This document shows, piece by piece, positions 9,367 to 18,979 of a DNA stretch of 64,000 nucleotides. Made by a program: the position numbers and the translations under genes. Source of the DNA: an uncultured Aquabacterium sp. (lineage in GTDB: Bacteria; Pseudomonadota; Gammaproteobacteria; Burkholderiales; Burkholderiaceae_C); contig NZ_CANBCC010000009.1 in NCBI RefSeq assembly GCF_947366995.1, positions 1-64,000 on the forward strand, in the 5' to 3' direction. Under the pieces are notes generated by a model, which worked only from the letters and a program-made list of their open reading frames with translations, did not search any database and was not told the origin of the DNA. Position 1 is the first letter of the stretch; the number at the start of each line of letters is the position of its first letter.

Positions 9367-10310
9367 ATGACCGCATTTGCATTCGTGTTTCCGGGCCAGG
9401 GCTCGCAAGCCGTGGGCATGCTCAACGCCTGGGGCGATCACGCCGCCGTGCGTGAGACGCTGGCCGAGGCCTCCGAGGCCCTCGGCGAAGACATCGGCAA
9501 GCTGATTGCCGAAGGCCCGAAGGAAGCTCTGGACCTGACCACCAACACGCAACCCGTGATGCTGACTGCAGGCGTTGCCTGCTGGCGCGCCTGGCTCGCC
9601 GAGACCGGTCTGACTCCGGCTGCGGTCGCCGGCCACTCGCTCGGCGAGTACACCGCGCTGGTGGCAGCTGGTGCCCTCAGCCTGAAGGACGCGCTGCCGC
9701 TGGTGCGCTTCCGGGCCCAGGCGATGCAGGAAGCCGTGCCCGTCGGCACCGGCGGCATGGCCGCCATCCTGGGCCTGGATGCGGAAGCCGTGAAGGCCGG
9801 CTGCGCCCAGGCTGCGGCCGAGGTGGGCGAGGCCGTCGAGGCCGTGAACTTCAACGATCCCAAGCAGATCGTCATCGCCGGTACCAAGGCGGGTGTCGAG
9901 AAGGCCTGTGAAGTGTTGAAGGCCGCGGGCGCCAAGCGCGCGCTCCCGCTGCCCGTGTCTGCACCGTTCCACTCCAGCCTGATGAAGCCGGCGGCCGAGC
10001 GCCTGAAGGAGAAGCTGGCAGCCACCGCCTTTGCCGCAGCCGGCGTGCCGGTGATCAACAACATCGATGTGGCCGTGGCCACTGAAGCCGACGCCCTGCG
10101 CGACGCGCTGTACCGCCAGGCCTTCGGTCCGGTGCGCTGGGTCGAGACCGTCCAGGCTCTCAAGGCGCGCGGTCTGACGCACGTGATCGAGTGCGGCCCC
10201 GGCAAGGTGCTGGCTGGCATGGTCAAGCGTATCGACGCCGAACTGATCACCACCACCATCTTCGACCCGGCCTCGCTGGCCGAGGCCAACGCCCTACTGA
10301 GCAACGCAGC

Positions 10311-10314
<4 letters not shown>
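9367..10314 (+). CDS. fabD: Malonyl-CoA:ACP transacylase
   Basis: FabD loads malonate from CoA onto acyl carrier protein. The 315-residue protein has FPGQGSQ at residues 8-14, the nucleophile serine in GHSLGEY (S91) and the catalytic His in SAPFHSSLM (about residue 200). The ATG at 9367 (MTAFAFVFPGQG) is preferred to an in-frame TTG at 9331 because of family alignment and the AACGAGGA ribosome-binding site just before it. The stop overlaps the fabG start (ATGA), which indicates translational coupling. Confidence 0.96.
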
Positions 10315-11057
<743 letters not shown>

Positions 11058-11059
11058 AT

Positions 11060-11090
11060 TTGAGATGTTTCTGGGGAATCTCAATTTCGT
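11060..11090 (+). terminator. Weak stem-loop between fabG and acpP
   Basis: TTGAGAT (11060-11066) pairs with ATCTCAA (11078-11084) across an 11-nt loop and is followed by TTTCGTTT. The stem is short and A+T-rich, so it may only reduce read-through from fabG into acpP. Downstream, TTGACA (11112-11117) and TAAAAT (11129-11134) look like promoter boxes but are only 11 bp apart, too close for one ordinary sigma-70 promoter. Confidence 0.4.
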
Positions 11091-11168
11091 TTCCAAAGCG
11101 GCTTCAGCGATTTGACACGCTGAGCAGCTAAAATCCCTGGTTTGTTTGCACCATCTCCTGGAGGAGTC

Positions 11169-11408
11169 ATGAGCGATATCGAAGCACGCGTCAAGAAGAT
11201 CATTGCCGAACAACTCGGTGTGGCCGAGTCTGAAGTCACCAACGAAAAGGCCTTCGTGGCCGACCTGGGCGCAGACTCCCTGGACACCGTCGAGCTGGTG
11301 ATGGCCCTCGAAGACGAGTTCGGCATCGAGATCCCCGACGAAGAAGCCGAGAAGATCACCACCGTTCAGCTGGCGATCGACTACGCAAAGGCCCACGCCA
11401 AGGCCTGA
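11169..11408 (+). CDS. acpP: Acyl carrier protein
   Basis: The 79-residue acidic protein has the phosphopantetheine attachment site [11 protein letters not shown], with the serine at residue 37. AcpP carries acyl chains through fatty-acid and lipid A synthesis and is activated by AcpS, also encoded in this window. The ATG at 11169 is preceded by a strong GGAGGAG ribosome-binding site, fitting high expression. An upstream in-frame start at 11142 is rejected because family members begin MSDIE. Confidence 0.98.
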   Translation: MSDIEARVKKIIAEQLGVAESEVTNEKAFVADLGADSLDTVELVMALEDEFGIEIPDEEAEKITTVQLAIDYAKAHAKA

Positions 11409-11424
11409 CCTTCGCGTGTCCGTG

Positions 11425-11455
11425 ACAAGGCTTCCGCCACGAGGCGGGGCCTTGT
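11425..11455 (+). terminator. Stem-loop between acpP and fabF
   Basis: ACAAGGC (11425-11431) pairs with GCCTTGT (11449-11455), and inside it CCGCC (11434-11438) pairs with GGCGG (11443-11447). No T-tract follows, so it may act as a weak terminator or as a 3'-end stabiliser that leaves acpP mRNA in excess over fabF. Both roles are inference. Confidence 0.45.
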
Positions 11456-11486
11456 TCACAACCGAATACTTAGCACACAGTCAAGC

Positions 11487-12731
11487 ATGACCCGTCGTCG
11501 CGTCGTTGTCACAGGCCTGGGCCTGATCACGCCTGTCGGTAACACCGTGCAGGATGCATGGACCAATCTGATCGCCGGCCAATCCGGTATCGACACCGTC
11601 ACCAAATTTGACGCTTCGGCGCTCGCCTGCACGTTTGCTGGCGAGGTCAAGGGCTTCTCCATCGAGGATTACATTCCCGCGAAGGAAGCCCGTCATATGG
11701 ACACATTCATCCATTACGGACTGGCTGCCTCGATGCAGGCCGTCCGTGATGCGGGCCTTCCCACGGGCGAGGCCCTGACGCCCGAACAGGCCGAGCGCAT
11801 CGGTGTGCTCGTGGGTTCCGGCATCGGCGGTCTGCCGATGATCGAAGCCACCCACAAGGACTACACCGACCGCGGCCCGCGTCGCATTTCGCCGTTCTTC
11901 GTGCCCGCCTCGATCATCAACATGATCTCGGGCCACGTGTCGATCCAGTACGGCTTCAAGGGCCCGAACCTGGCCGTCGTCACCGCCTGCACCACCGGCC
12001 TGCACGCCATCGGCCAGGCCGCCCGCATGATCGAGTACGGCGATGCCGACGTCATGGTGGCCGGCGGCGCCGAATCCACCGTGTCACCGCTGGGCATCGG
12101 CGGCTTCGCCTCGGCCCGTGCGCTCTCTACCCGCAACGACGATCCCAAGACGGCCTCGCGCCCCTGGGACAAGGACCGCGACGGCTTCGTGCTGGGCGAG
12201 GGTGCCGGCGTCATGGTGCTGGAAGAGTACGAGCACGCCAAGGCCCGTGGCGCCAAAATTTACGCTGAACTGGCGGGCTTCGGCATGAGCGCCGATGCCT
12301 ACCACATGACCGCGCCCGACGTGGACGGCCCCAAGCGCTCGATGCTGAATGCGCTGCGCAACGCCGGCCTGAACGCCGACGACGTGCAGTACCTGAACGC
12401 GCACGGCACCTCGACGCCGCTGGGCGACGTCAACGAGACGAACGCCATCAAGCTGGCCTTTGGCGATCACGCCAAGAAGCTGGTGGTCAACTCGACCAAG
12501 TCCATGACCGGCCACCTGCTGGGCGGCGCGGGCGGCATCGAGTCGGTGTTCACCGTGCTGGCCATCCACAACCAGATCTCGCCGCCCACGATCAACATCT
12601 TCAACCAGGATCCCGAGTGCGACCTGGACTACTGCGCCAACACCGCACGTGAGATGAAGATCGACGCCGCGCTGAAGAACAACTTCGGTTTCGGCGGTAC
12701 CAACGGCTCTCTGGTCTTCAAGCGCGCGTGA
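11487..12731 (+). CDS. fabF: Beta-ketoacyl-ACP synthase II
   Basis: FabF elongates acyl-ACP with malonyl-ACP. The 414-residue protein starts [19 protein letters not shown] and has the Cys-His-His triad of KAS I/II enzymes: Cys in [11 protein letters not shown] (about residue 164), His in [12 protein letters not shown] and His in [13 protein letters not shown]. It ends in [16 protein letters not shown], the usual family C-terminus. It follows acpP by 78 bp, as in most proteobacteria. Confidence 0.97.
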   Translation: MTRRRVVVTGLGLITPVGNTVQDAWTNLIAGQSGIDTVTKFDASALACTFAGEVKGFSIEDYIPAKEARHMDTFIHYGLAASMQAVRDAGLPTGEALTPEQAERIGVLVGSGIGGLPMIEATHKDYTDRGPRRISPFFVPASIINMISGHVSIQYGFKGPNLAVVTACTTGLHAIGQAARMIEYGDADVMVAGGAESTVSPLGIGGFASARALSTRNDDPKTASRPWDKDRDGFVLGEGAGVMVLEEYEHAKARGAKIYAELAGFGMSADAYHMTAPDVDGPKRSMLNALRNAGLNADDVQYLNAHGTSTPLGDVNETNAIKLAFGDHAKKLVVNSTKSMTGHLLGGAGGIESVFTVLAIHNQISPPTINIFNQDPECDLDYCANTAREMKIDAALKNNFGFGGTNGSLVFKRA

Positions 12732-12772
12732 TCGCGCCCGGCAGGTCGGGTTGAACAGGCGCGAGCTTGATC

Positions 12773-13552
12773 ATGTCCCGCCTGCCTGCCGAGTTGGCCC
12801 AGCCTGCTGAATGGCATCTGCCTGTCGGGCTGTCGGCGGCGCCGGGATGGCGCTGGGCCGCCCGTCTCTGTGTCCTGAGCCTGATTGCGCTGGCCTGTGC
12901 CTGGTGGTGGTCGACCCTGGAAGGGTGGCGTCGAGGGCAGGGGCCGCATGGTGTCTGGATGGCACTGACCACCGTTGGGATGCTGGCATGGGCGTGGACT
13001 GTGGTCCGCCCTGTGTGGCGAGCCCTTCAAGGCGGCAAGACCGAAACCGTGTTGCTGCAATGGTCCGCCCTTGCATGCGCCAATCCAGCTTCGAGCGACG
13101 CGAACTCGTCACCATGGCGGCTGCCCGATTGCGGGGCCGACGCCGAAGTGGAACGGATGCTGGACCTGCAGCAGTGGCTGCTTCTGAAGGTCACGCCGCG
13201 GTCCGACCCGGCGGCTCGCCCGATCTGGTGCCTGGTTCCTGACCGACGAGGCCCTGTAGGAGACGTACATCGTCTGAGGGTCCTGATGTCGCTCTCGGCA
13301 CAAGGCGCGTCCCGACGCACCTCGACACCAATCGGGGAGGGCGAAGCAGAGAGGTTGATGGCATCATCACTGTCGGTGGCCGGGTTGCCGGCCCCTCCGA
13401 CAGCACGCCAACACATGATTCAAGCCTTCAGGCACCTTCGTGGCGCCGTCTCCGGTCGCGCGACGCCAGGGAAGTCGCACGGTCAGCGCGGGTTCGCGCC
13501 CTCGTCGCTCTTTCCACCCACCGAGATCGAGCCGGATCGGAGGGTGCGGTGA
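12773..13552 (+). CDS. Two-TM membrane protein of unknown function upstream of rpoE
   Basis: I do not recognise a conserved domain in this protein of about 259 residues. Two membrane segments lie near the N-terminus (about residues 24-43, rich in Leu/Ala/Trp, and about 62-80, GVWMALTTVGMLAWAW). A soluble, Trp- and Arg-rich region follows, with PIWCLVPDRR. Two N-terminal TM helices plus a cytosolic domain resemble YgfX/CptA proteins, which sit near rpoE in some proteobacteria, but that is a topology argument only. Codon use becomes less regular towards the 3' end, so the reading frame is less certain there. The stop overlaps the ATG of rpoE. Confidence 0.6.
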   Translation: MSRLPAELAQPAEWHLPVGLSAAPGWRWAARLCVLSLIALACAWWWSTLEGWRRGQGPHGVWMALTTVGMLAWAWTVVRPVWRALQGGKTETVLLQWSALACANPASSDANSSPWRLPDCGADAEVERMLDLQQWLLLKVTPRSDPAARPIWCLVPDRRGPVGDVHRLRVLMSLSAQGASRRTSTPIGEGEAERLMASSLSVAGLPAPPTARQHMIQAFRHLRGAVSGRATPGKSHGQRGFAPSSLFPPTEIEPDRRVR

Positions 13553-14250
13553 TGCCGCGTGATGTTCCGCCGCCGGCGGATGTCCCGGCCCTGCAGCCGA
13601 TTGCGCCCGATGTGGCCGACGTTGTGGGTCGCACCGGTCCCATGACGCCGGACGTTGATGCAGCGCTGGTCGAGCGGGTGCAACGGGGCGACCAGCGTGC
13701 GTTCGAGATGCTGGTCGTGAAGTACCAGCGCCGCATCGAGCGCCTGATCGCCCGCATGGTGCGCGACACCGATCTCGTGGAAGACATTGCGCAGGAAACC
13801 TTCATCCGCGCCTACCGGGCCTTGCCGAACTTCCGAGGCGAGAGCGCCTTCTACACCTGGCTCTACCGCATCGCAGTCAACACGGCCAAGAAGGCGATCA
13901 TCGGGTTGCAGCGCGACCCGGTGATGACCGAGTCGGCGTTGGCCTCGCTGGACGAGGAGGATGCTGACGGCTCGCGCGTCGAAAACGAACTGAGCGATGG
14001 CGAAACGCCAGAATCGGTGATGGCCAGCCGACAGGTAGCCGAGGCCGTCAACGAGGCGATCGAATCGCTGTCGGAAGACCTTCGCCAGGCCATCGTCCTG
14101 CGTGAGATCGAGGGCCTCAGCTACGACGAGATCGCGGAGTTGATGAATTGTCCAATCGGTACCGTGCGGTCACGGATTTTCCGGGCCCGCGAAACCATCG
14201 CACAGCGCCTTCGCCCCTTGTTGGACACGAAACAGGGCGAAAGATGGTGA
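13552..14250 (+). CDS. rpoE: RNA polymerase sigma-E factor
   Basis: The 232-residue protein is an extracytoplasmic-function sigma factor. Region 2 lies in about residues 35-105 (QRGDQRAFEMLVVKYQRR, then the DLVEDIAQETFIRAYRAL helix). Region 4 lies in about 160-220 (LREIEGLSYDEIAELMNCP, then IGTVRSRIFRARE). It begins with about 30 extra residues rich in Pro and Asp. ATG 13552 overlaps the preceding gene's stop; a GTG one codon earlier is also possible. SigmaE directs the envelope-stress response and is normally held by RseA, whose gene follows 130 bp downstream. Confidence 0.95.
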   Translation: MPRDVPPPADVPALQPIAPDVADVVGRTGPMTPDVDAALVERVQRGDQRAFEMLVVKYQRRIERLIARMVRDTDLVEDIAQETFIRAYRALPNFRGESAFYTWLYRIAVNTAKKAIIGLQRDPVMTESALASLDEEDADGSRVENELSDGETPESVMASRQVAEAVNEAIESLSEDLRQAIVLREIEGLSYDEIAELMNCPIGTVRSRIFRARETIAQRLRPLLDTKQGERW

Positions 14251-14380
14251 AGTTTTTGTGAAACGCCCGGTGAACTTTTGTGGCGCTCGGTGGTCCATCG
14301 GACAAGAGACGCCGCACTGTTGCACTGAGCAGGCCTGATTGCGGCACCTTCGTTCTCACCGCGAAGCCGGAGCCCGTTCC

Positions 14381-15067
14381 ATGACCGACCGCATTTCATC
14401 TGACGCCGCCCGATTCGAAGCCTTGTCCGCCCTCGTGGACGGGCAGGCGACCAGCGCAGAAGTCGCCGACGCCTGCTCGCGCTGGGCTCATGACGCCGGG
14501 CATCGCGCCCGCTGGGCCGAGTATCAGTTGATCGGCGACGTGATGCGCTCCGAAGAGCTGGGCGCGCAGGCGCGCGGTGACGCGTTCCTCGCACGCTTCC
14601 GTGAACGGCTCGCCGCCGAGCCCGTCGTACTGGCCCCAGGGCGCGTGGCGGCGGCCGCACCGGCTGCGGATTCCTTGCCCGGTGTGGTTCAACCCCAGGC
14701 CCTGCATCGTCGCCGCTGGGCGGGCCCCATTTCTGTTGCCGCCAGTTTTGTTGCGGTGGTCGCAGCCCTGCTCAACACCGGGGTGGATCTCGGCGATGGC
14801 CGTGTCGAGATGGCTTCCAGCGGTCAAGGGGGCGCTTTGTCGCTGAACGCGGGGCAGGGCGCTGGTGCCTGGCCGGTGGCCGGCGCCAGCTTGGAACGTG
14901 CACCCAGCTTCTCACGCCCCGATGCCGGCGGTGCGGTCACCACCGTGCATGTTCTGCGCGATCCGCGCGCTGAAGAGCCGGTTTCAGCCCGCAGCGTGGA
15001 AGGCGGCGCTGTCACCTTCTCGTCAACCGGCGGTCTGGCGCGACAGGCGGTCTACGCCGCGCCCTGA
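14381..15067 (+). CDS. rseA: Anti-sigma-E factor RseA
   Basis: The 228-residue protein has an N-terminal anti-sigma domain (about residues 1-80, with ALSALVDGQA and WAEYQLIGDVMRS typical of RseA/MucA). One membrane segment follows (about 122-140, ISVAASFVAVVAALL), then a periplasmic tail of about 85 residues. RseA binds SigmaE at the inner membrane and releases it after cleavage by DegS and RseP. I start at ATG 14381 (MTDRISSD). The gene is followed by a stem-loop, and rseB is not found between it and mucD. Confidence 0.9.
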   Translation: MTDRISSDAARFEALSALVDGQATSAEVADACSRWAHDAGHRARWAEYQLIGDVMRSEELGAQARGDAFLARFRERLAAEPVVLAPGRVAAAAPAADSLPGVVQPQALHRRRWAGPISVAASFVAVVAALLNTGVDLGDGRVEMASSGQGGALSLNAGQGAGAWPVAGASLERAPSFSRPDAGGAVTTVHVLRDPRAEEPVSARSVEGGAVTFSSTGGLARQAVYAAP

Positions 15068-15106
15068 GGCGGCGGCTGCATCGCCTCACTCACTTGCAGT
15101 TCACGA

Positions 15107-15138
15107 ACAGGGTGGCATGATGCCGCCCTGTTTGCATT
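15107..15138 (+). terminator. Stem-loop terminator after rseA
   Basis: ACAGGG (15107-15112) pairs with CCCTGT (15126-15131); the interior GGCA and TGCC extend the stem, and TTTGCATT follows. It suggests that rpoE-rseA ends here and that mucD has its own promoter. Confidence 0.55.
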
Positions 15139-15251
15139 GCGCCCTTTACGAGCCTTTACCGTCACAGCGAACGTCGCCCGAGAACTGTCAGCGGGTGATC
15201 GGTCTCCAACGTTGTGGTTTCATTCCTTGTTCGTTTCACGAGGTTTACTGC

Positions 15252-16775
15252 ATGACGTTTTCTTCTCAGCCTGGCACGCCTTCGGTCGTCCGTCGCACTC
15301 TGGTTGTGGGTGCTGTGGTCTCGGCCGTCGGGTTGGTTCTGAGTTCCAGCCTGTTTCCCCACGCCTCGCAGGCCCAGCAGCCGGCTGCCGCGCTGGGTAT
15401 CCCGGCCGCGCCGAACGCGCCCACGCTGGTCAAGGGCCTGCCGGACTTCACCGAACTGGTCGACCGGGTCGGCCCCTCCGTGGTCAGCATTCGGACCACG
15501 CAACGTGTCACCGATTCCGACGATGACAGCGACGAGGCAGATGCCCAGATGCGGGAGTTTTTCCGCCGCTTCTTCGGCACCCCGTTGCCCAGTCAACCAA
15601 AGCGCGCCCAGCCTGGCAACCAGCCGGGCGAAGAGCGGCCACGCGGAGTGGGCTCCGGCTTCATCCTCAGCGGCGATGGCTATGTGATGACGAATGCACA
15701 TGTGGTCGACGGCGCGGACGAGGTCTACGTGCACCTGACGGACAAGCGGGAGTTCAAGGCCAAGGTCGTGGGTGCGGACAAGCGCACCGACGTGGCTGTG
15801 CTCAAGATCGAAGCCAAGGGCCTGCCTGCGGTCACCGTGGGTGACGTCGGGCGCCTGAAGGTCGGTGAGTGGGTGATGGCCATCGGCACGCCGTTCGGCC
15901 TGGAAAACACCGTCACGGCCGGCATCGTGAGTGCCAAGGCGCGCGATACGGGCGAGGAGATCCGCTTTATCCAGTCCGACGTGGCTGTGAACCCGGGCAA
16001 TTCAGGCGGGCCGCTGATCAACATGCGCGGCGAGGTGGTGGGCATCAACTCGCAGATCCTGAGCCGCTCCGGTGGCTTCATGGGCATTTCGCTGTCCATC
16101 CCCATCGACGATGCCGTCAAGGTGGCCGAACAGCTGCGCTCGGGCGGCAAGGTGATCCGGGGCCGCATCGGCGTGTCGATCGCGCCGGTCACCAAGGAAG
16201 TGGCCGAGTCGATTGGGCTGGGCAAGCCGGCGGGCGCGCTGGTTCAGGGTGTCGAGGCGGGTACGCCGGCAGACAAGGCCGGGCTCGAGGCCGGTGACAT
16301 CATCACCAAGTTCAACGGTCAAACGATCGAGAAGGCCCAGGATCTGCCGCGGCTGGTGGCAGGCACCAAGCCCGGCACCCGCACCACGCTGCAGGTGTTC
16401 CGCCGTGGAGCCTACAAGGATCTTTCGATCACGGTGGCTGAACTGGACGCAGCCCAGCAGCCGAAGGCGGAAAGCCAGGCACCCGCCAAGCTGGCTGCAG
16501 ACTCGCTGGGGCTGTCGCTGGCCGACCTCACCGCGGCGCAGAAACGCGATCTGCGCTTGAACGGCGGCGTGATGGTGGAGGCCGCCACGGGGCCGGCTGC
16601 CCGTGCGGGCTTGCGTCAGGGCGACATCATTCTGGCGGTCGCCAACGTGCAGGTGGCCGATACCCGCCAGTTCGAAGGCATGCTGGCGAAGGTCGACAAG
16701 GCCCGGCCTTTGAGCGTGCTGGTGCGCCGCGGAGAATGGGCGCAGTACGTGGTGATCCGCCCGCAGGCGCGCTGA
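15252..16775 (+). CDS. mucD: Periplasmic serine endoprotease of the DegP/MucD family
   Basis: The 507-residue HtrA protein has a signal peptide (hydrophobic segment about residues 18-36, cleavage near SQAQQ) and a trypsin-like domain. The catalytic triad is His150 in NAHVVDG, Asp180 in RTDVAVLKIEA and Ser251 in GNSGGPL. Two PDZ domains follow (about residues 300-390 and 410-500). DegP/MucD degrades or refolds misfolded periplasmic proteins and is a classic SigmaE target. ATG 15252 gives a proper signal peptide, so the much longer upstream frame is not used. A GAACTG box 65-70 bp upstream could be a SigmaE -35 element, but this is weak. Confidence 0.95.
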   Translation: MTFSSQPGTPSVVRRTLVVGAVVSAVGLVLSSSLFPHASQAQQPAAALGIPAAPNAPTLVKGLPDFTELVDRVGPSVVSIRTTQRVTDSDDDSDEADAQMREFFRRFFGTPLPSQPKRAQPGNQPGEERPRGVGSGFILSGDGYVMTNAHVVDGADEVYVHLTDKREFKAKVVGADKRTDVAVLKIEAKGLPAVTVGDVGRLKVGEWVMAIGTPFGLENTVTAGIVSAKARDTGEEIRFIQSDVAVNPGNSGGPLINMRGEVVGINSQILSRSGGFMGISLSIPIDDAVKVAEQLRSGGKVIRGRIGVSIAPVTKEVAESIGLGKPAGALVQGVEAGTPADKAGLEAGDIITKFNGQTIEKAQDLPRLVAGTKPGTRTTLQVFRRGAYKDLSITVAELDAAQQPKAESQAPAKLAADSLGLSLADLTAAQKRDLRLNGGVMVEAATGPAARAGLRQGDIILAVANVQVADTRQFEGMLAKVDKARPLSVLVRRGEWAQYVVIRPQAR

Positions 16776-16940
16776 CCAGGCAGCACCGGGTGATCGGTAC
16801 GCGATAACCCGGTGCCCCAAAGGGTCTTGCGGCTTTACCGGAGCGGGCGCGGGGGGCGTGAAACGGCCCGCTGACGCCCGCGGAATGCCGATACAATCGG
16901 CCGCTTCGCCCCCGCCAACCTCCGAGGGAGGAGAGCCTTC

Positions 16941-16985
16941 TTGTCCACAAATTGACAACAGGATTTGTGGATAAAGTGTGGGTAA
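16941..16985. promoter_or_regulatory. Cluster of three DnaA-box-like 9-mers
   Basis: TTGTCCACA (16941-16949, plus strand), TTATCCACA (16966-16974 read on the minus strand, an exact match to TTATNCACA) and TTACCCACA (16977-16985 read on the minus strand) lie within 45 bp. The first two overlap a perfect inverted repeat, TCCACAAAT (16944-16952) with ATTTGTGGA (16963-16971). TTGACA also occurs at 16952-16957. DnaA binding is inference. Confidence 0.5.
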
Positions 16986-17034
16986 CTTTCATGTTGGCGG
17001 GTCGCAACGACCCCGGGTACGGCACGGACGCGGC

Positions 17035-17061
17035 TTGCCTGGAAGGGCTTTTCGATACAAT
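17035..17061 (+). promoter_or_regulatory. Putative lepA promoter
   Basis: TTGCCT (17035-17040) and TACAAT (17056-17061) are 15 bp apart, slightly short. Initiation near 17068 would place the first stem-loop (TCCAACAA/TTGTTGGA) at the very 5' end of a roughly 65-nt leader. Confidence 0.35.
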
Positions 17062-17100
17062 GAAAGTCCAACAAGCAGTTGCCATACGTTTTTGTTGGAA

Positions 17101-17133
17101 GGCGCGTCACTCCTTTTGACGTGCCTTTTTTTT
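17101..17133 (+). terminator. Terminator-like hairpin abutting lepA start codon
   Basis: GGCGCGTCA (17101-17109) pairs with TGACGTGCC (17117-17125), with one G-U pair in RNA, and is followed by eight Ts (17126-17133). The lepA ATG begins at 17134, so no Shine-Dalgarno sequence fits between hairpin and start. It is either an attenuator in the lepA leader or the end of an upstream transcript followed by a nearly leaderless lepA mRNA. Confidence 0.7.
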
Positions 17134-18942
17134 ATGAACCACATCCGTAATTTCTCGATCATTGCGCACATCGACCATGGCAAGTCCACCCTGGCCGACC
17201 GCATCATCCAGCGCTGTGGTGGCCTGAGCGACCGCGAGATGGAAGCCCAGGTTCTGGACTCGATGGACATCGAGAAAGAGCGCGGCATCACCATCAAGGC
17301 CCAGACCGCATCCCTGCAGTACAAGGCGCAGGACGGCCAGGTCTACAACCTCAACCTCATCGACACGCCGGGGCACGTCGACTTCTCTTATGAGGTCAGT
17401 CGGTCGCTGTCGGCTTGCGAGGGGGCGCTGCTGGTGGTGGACGCCAGCCAGGGCGTCGAGGCCCAGACGGTGGCCAACTGCTACACCGCGCTCGACCTGG
17501 GTGTGGAGGTGGTGCCGGTCCTGAACAAGATGGACTTGCCCCAGGCCGACCCCGAGCGCGCCAAGGAAGAGATCGAAGACGTCATCGGCATCGACGCCAC
17601 CGACGGGATCCCGTGTTCTGCCAAGACGGGCATGGGCATCGACGAGATCCTGGAAGCGGTGGTCAAACGCATGCCTCCCCCGAAGGGCAACCCTGACGGC
17701 CCGCCGCGCGCCATGATCATCGACGCCTGGTTCGACAACTACGTCGGCGTGGTGATGCTGGTGCGGGTGGTCGATGGCGTGCTCAAGAAGGGCGAGCGCA
17801 TCCGCATGATGGCCACCAACTCGGTCTACCCGGCCGAGCACCTGGGCGTCTTCACGCCCAAGTCGACGCCGCGTGACGAGTTGCGCGCAGGCGAGGTGGG
17901 CTTCATCATCGCCGGCATCAAGGAACTGGCTGCCGCCAAGGTGGGCGACACGGTCACCCTCGAGAAGAAGCTGCCCAACAACGCCGGCCCGGCCACCGAG
18001 GCCTTGCCCGGCTTCAAGGAAATCCAGCCCCAGGTGTTCGCCGGTCTCTACCCGACCGAGGCGAGCGAGTACGACCAGCTGCGCGACGCCCTGGAAAAGC
18101 TCAAGCTGAACGACAGCTCGCTGCGTTACGAGCCCGAGGTGTCTCAGGCGCTGGGCTTCGGCTTCCGCTGCGGCTTCCTGGGCCTGCTGCACATGGAAAT
18201 CGTGCAGGAGCGCCTGGAGCGCGAATTCGACCAGGACCTGATCACCACCGCGCCCAGCGTGGTCTACGAGGTCGAGCTCAATGGCGGCGAGGTCATCGAG
18301 GTGGAGAACCCCTCGAAGATGCCGGAAGTGGCGCGCATCAAGGAGATCCGCGAGCCCATCGTCACCGTGCACCTGTACATGCCGCAGGACTACGTCGGCC
18401 CGGTCATGACGCTGGCCAACCAGAAGCGTGGCGTGCAGATGAACATGGCCTACCACGGCCGCCAGGTCATGCTGACCTACGAGATGCCGCTCGCCGAGAT
18501 TGTGCTGGACTTCTTCGACAAGCTGAAGTCGGTTTCGCGCGGCTATGCGTCGATGGACTATGAGTTCAAGGAGTACCGCGCCTCTGACGTGGTGAAGGTC
18601 GACCTGCTGATCAATGGTGACCGCGTCGATGCGCTGTCCATCATCGTGCACCGCGCGCAAAGCGCCTACCGAGGCCGTGCCGTGGCGGCCAAGATGCGCG
18701 AACAGATTCCGCGCCAGATGTACGACGTGGCCATCCAGGCGGCCATCGGCGGCAACATCATCGCCCGCGAGAACATCAAGGCGCTGCGCAAGAACGTGCT
18801 GGCAAAATGCTACGGCGGTGACGTTTCACGCAAACGCAAGCTGCTCGAGAAGCAGAAGGCCGGCAAGAAGCGCATGAAGCAGATCGGCTCGGTCGAGGTG
18901 CCGCAGGAAGCCTTCCTGGCCATCCTGCAGGTCGACGACTGA
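17134..18942 (+). CDS. lepA: Elongation factor 4 (LepA)
   Basis: LepA is a ribosome-bound GTPase related to EF-G that affects initiation and back-translocation. The 602-residue protein begins [19 protein letters not shown], with the G1 loop [16 protein letters not shown] (G3) and NKMDLPQ (G4). The EF-G-like domains and the LepA-specific C-terminal domain (ending [17 protein letters not shown]) are complete. The start at 17134 is fixed by family alignment even though a T-run instead of a Shine-Dalgarno sequence precedes it. lepB follows after 37 bp, the order seen in E. coli. Confidence 0.97.
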   Translation: MNHIRNFSIIAHIDHGKSTLADRIIQRCGGLSDREMEAQVLDSMDIEKERGITIKAQTASLQYKAQDGQVYNLNLIDTPGHVDFSYEVSRSLSACEGALLVVDASQGVEAQTVANCYTALDLGVEVVPVLNKMDLPQADPERAKEEIEDVIGIDATDGIPCSAKTGMGIDEILEAVVKRMPPPKGNPDGPPRAMIIDAWFDNYVGVVMLVRVVDGVLKKGERIRMMATNSVYPAEHLGVFTPKSTPRDELRAGEVGFIIAGIKELAAAKVGDTVTLEKKLPNNAGPATEALPGFKEIQPQVFAGLYPTEASEYDQLRDALEKLKLNDSSLRYEPEVSQALGFGFRCGFLGLLHMEIVQERLEREFDQDLITTAPSVVYEVELNGGEVIEVENPSKMPEVARIKEIREPIVTVHLYMPQDYVGPVMTLANQKRGVQMNMAYHGRQVMLTYEMPLAEIVLDFFDKLKSVSRGYASMDYEFKEYRASDVVKVDLLINGDRVDALSIIVHRAQSAYRGRAVAAKMREQIPRQMYDVAIQAAIGGNIIARENIKALRKNVLAKCYGGDVSRKRKLLEKQKAGKKRMKQIGSVEVPQEAFLAILQVDD

Positions 18943-18979
18943 TCCCGCGCGGCACGAGACAACAACGAGAAATGCATCA

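Larger units (their letters stand above)
16776..17133. other. Gene-free region between mucD and lepA
   Basis: This 358-bp stretch has no convincing gene. It holds a palindrome GCCGAT-ACA-ATCGGC (16887-16901), a cluster of DnaA-box-like 9-mers inside an inverted repeat (16941-16985), a possible promoter (TACAAT at 17056-17061) and two successive stem-loops (17067-17099 and 17101-17125). The second stem-loop is followed by eight Ts that lead directly into the lepA start codon. A frame open from 16978 to lepA is an in-frame extension without family support. Confidence 0.7.

Noticed and set aside
16941-16985. Chromosome replication origin
   Set aside because: Only three DnaA-like boxes are present, with no dnaA, dnaN, gidA or A+T-rich unwinding element nearby. 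I keep it as a regulatory candidate only.
16978-17133. N-terminal extension of LepA by 52 residues
   Set aside because: The extension has no similarity to LepA, crosses the terminator-like hairpin and would begin at a GTG inside the DnaA-box cluster.
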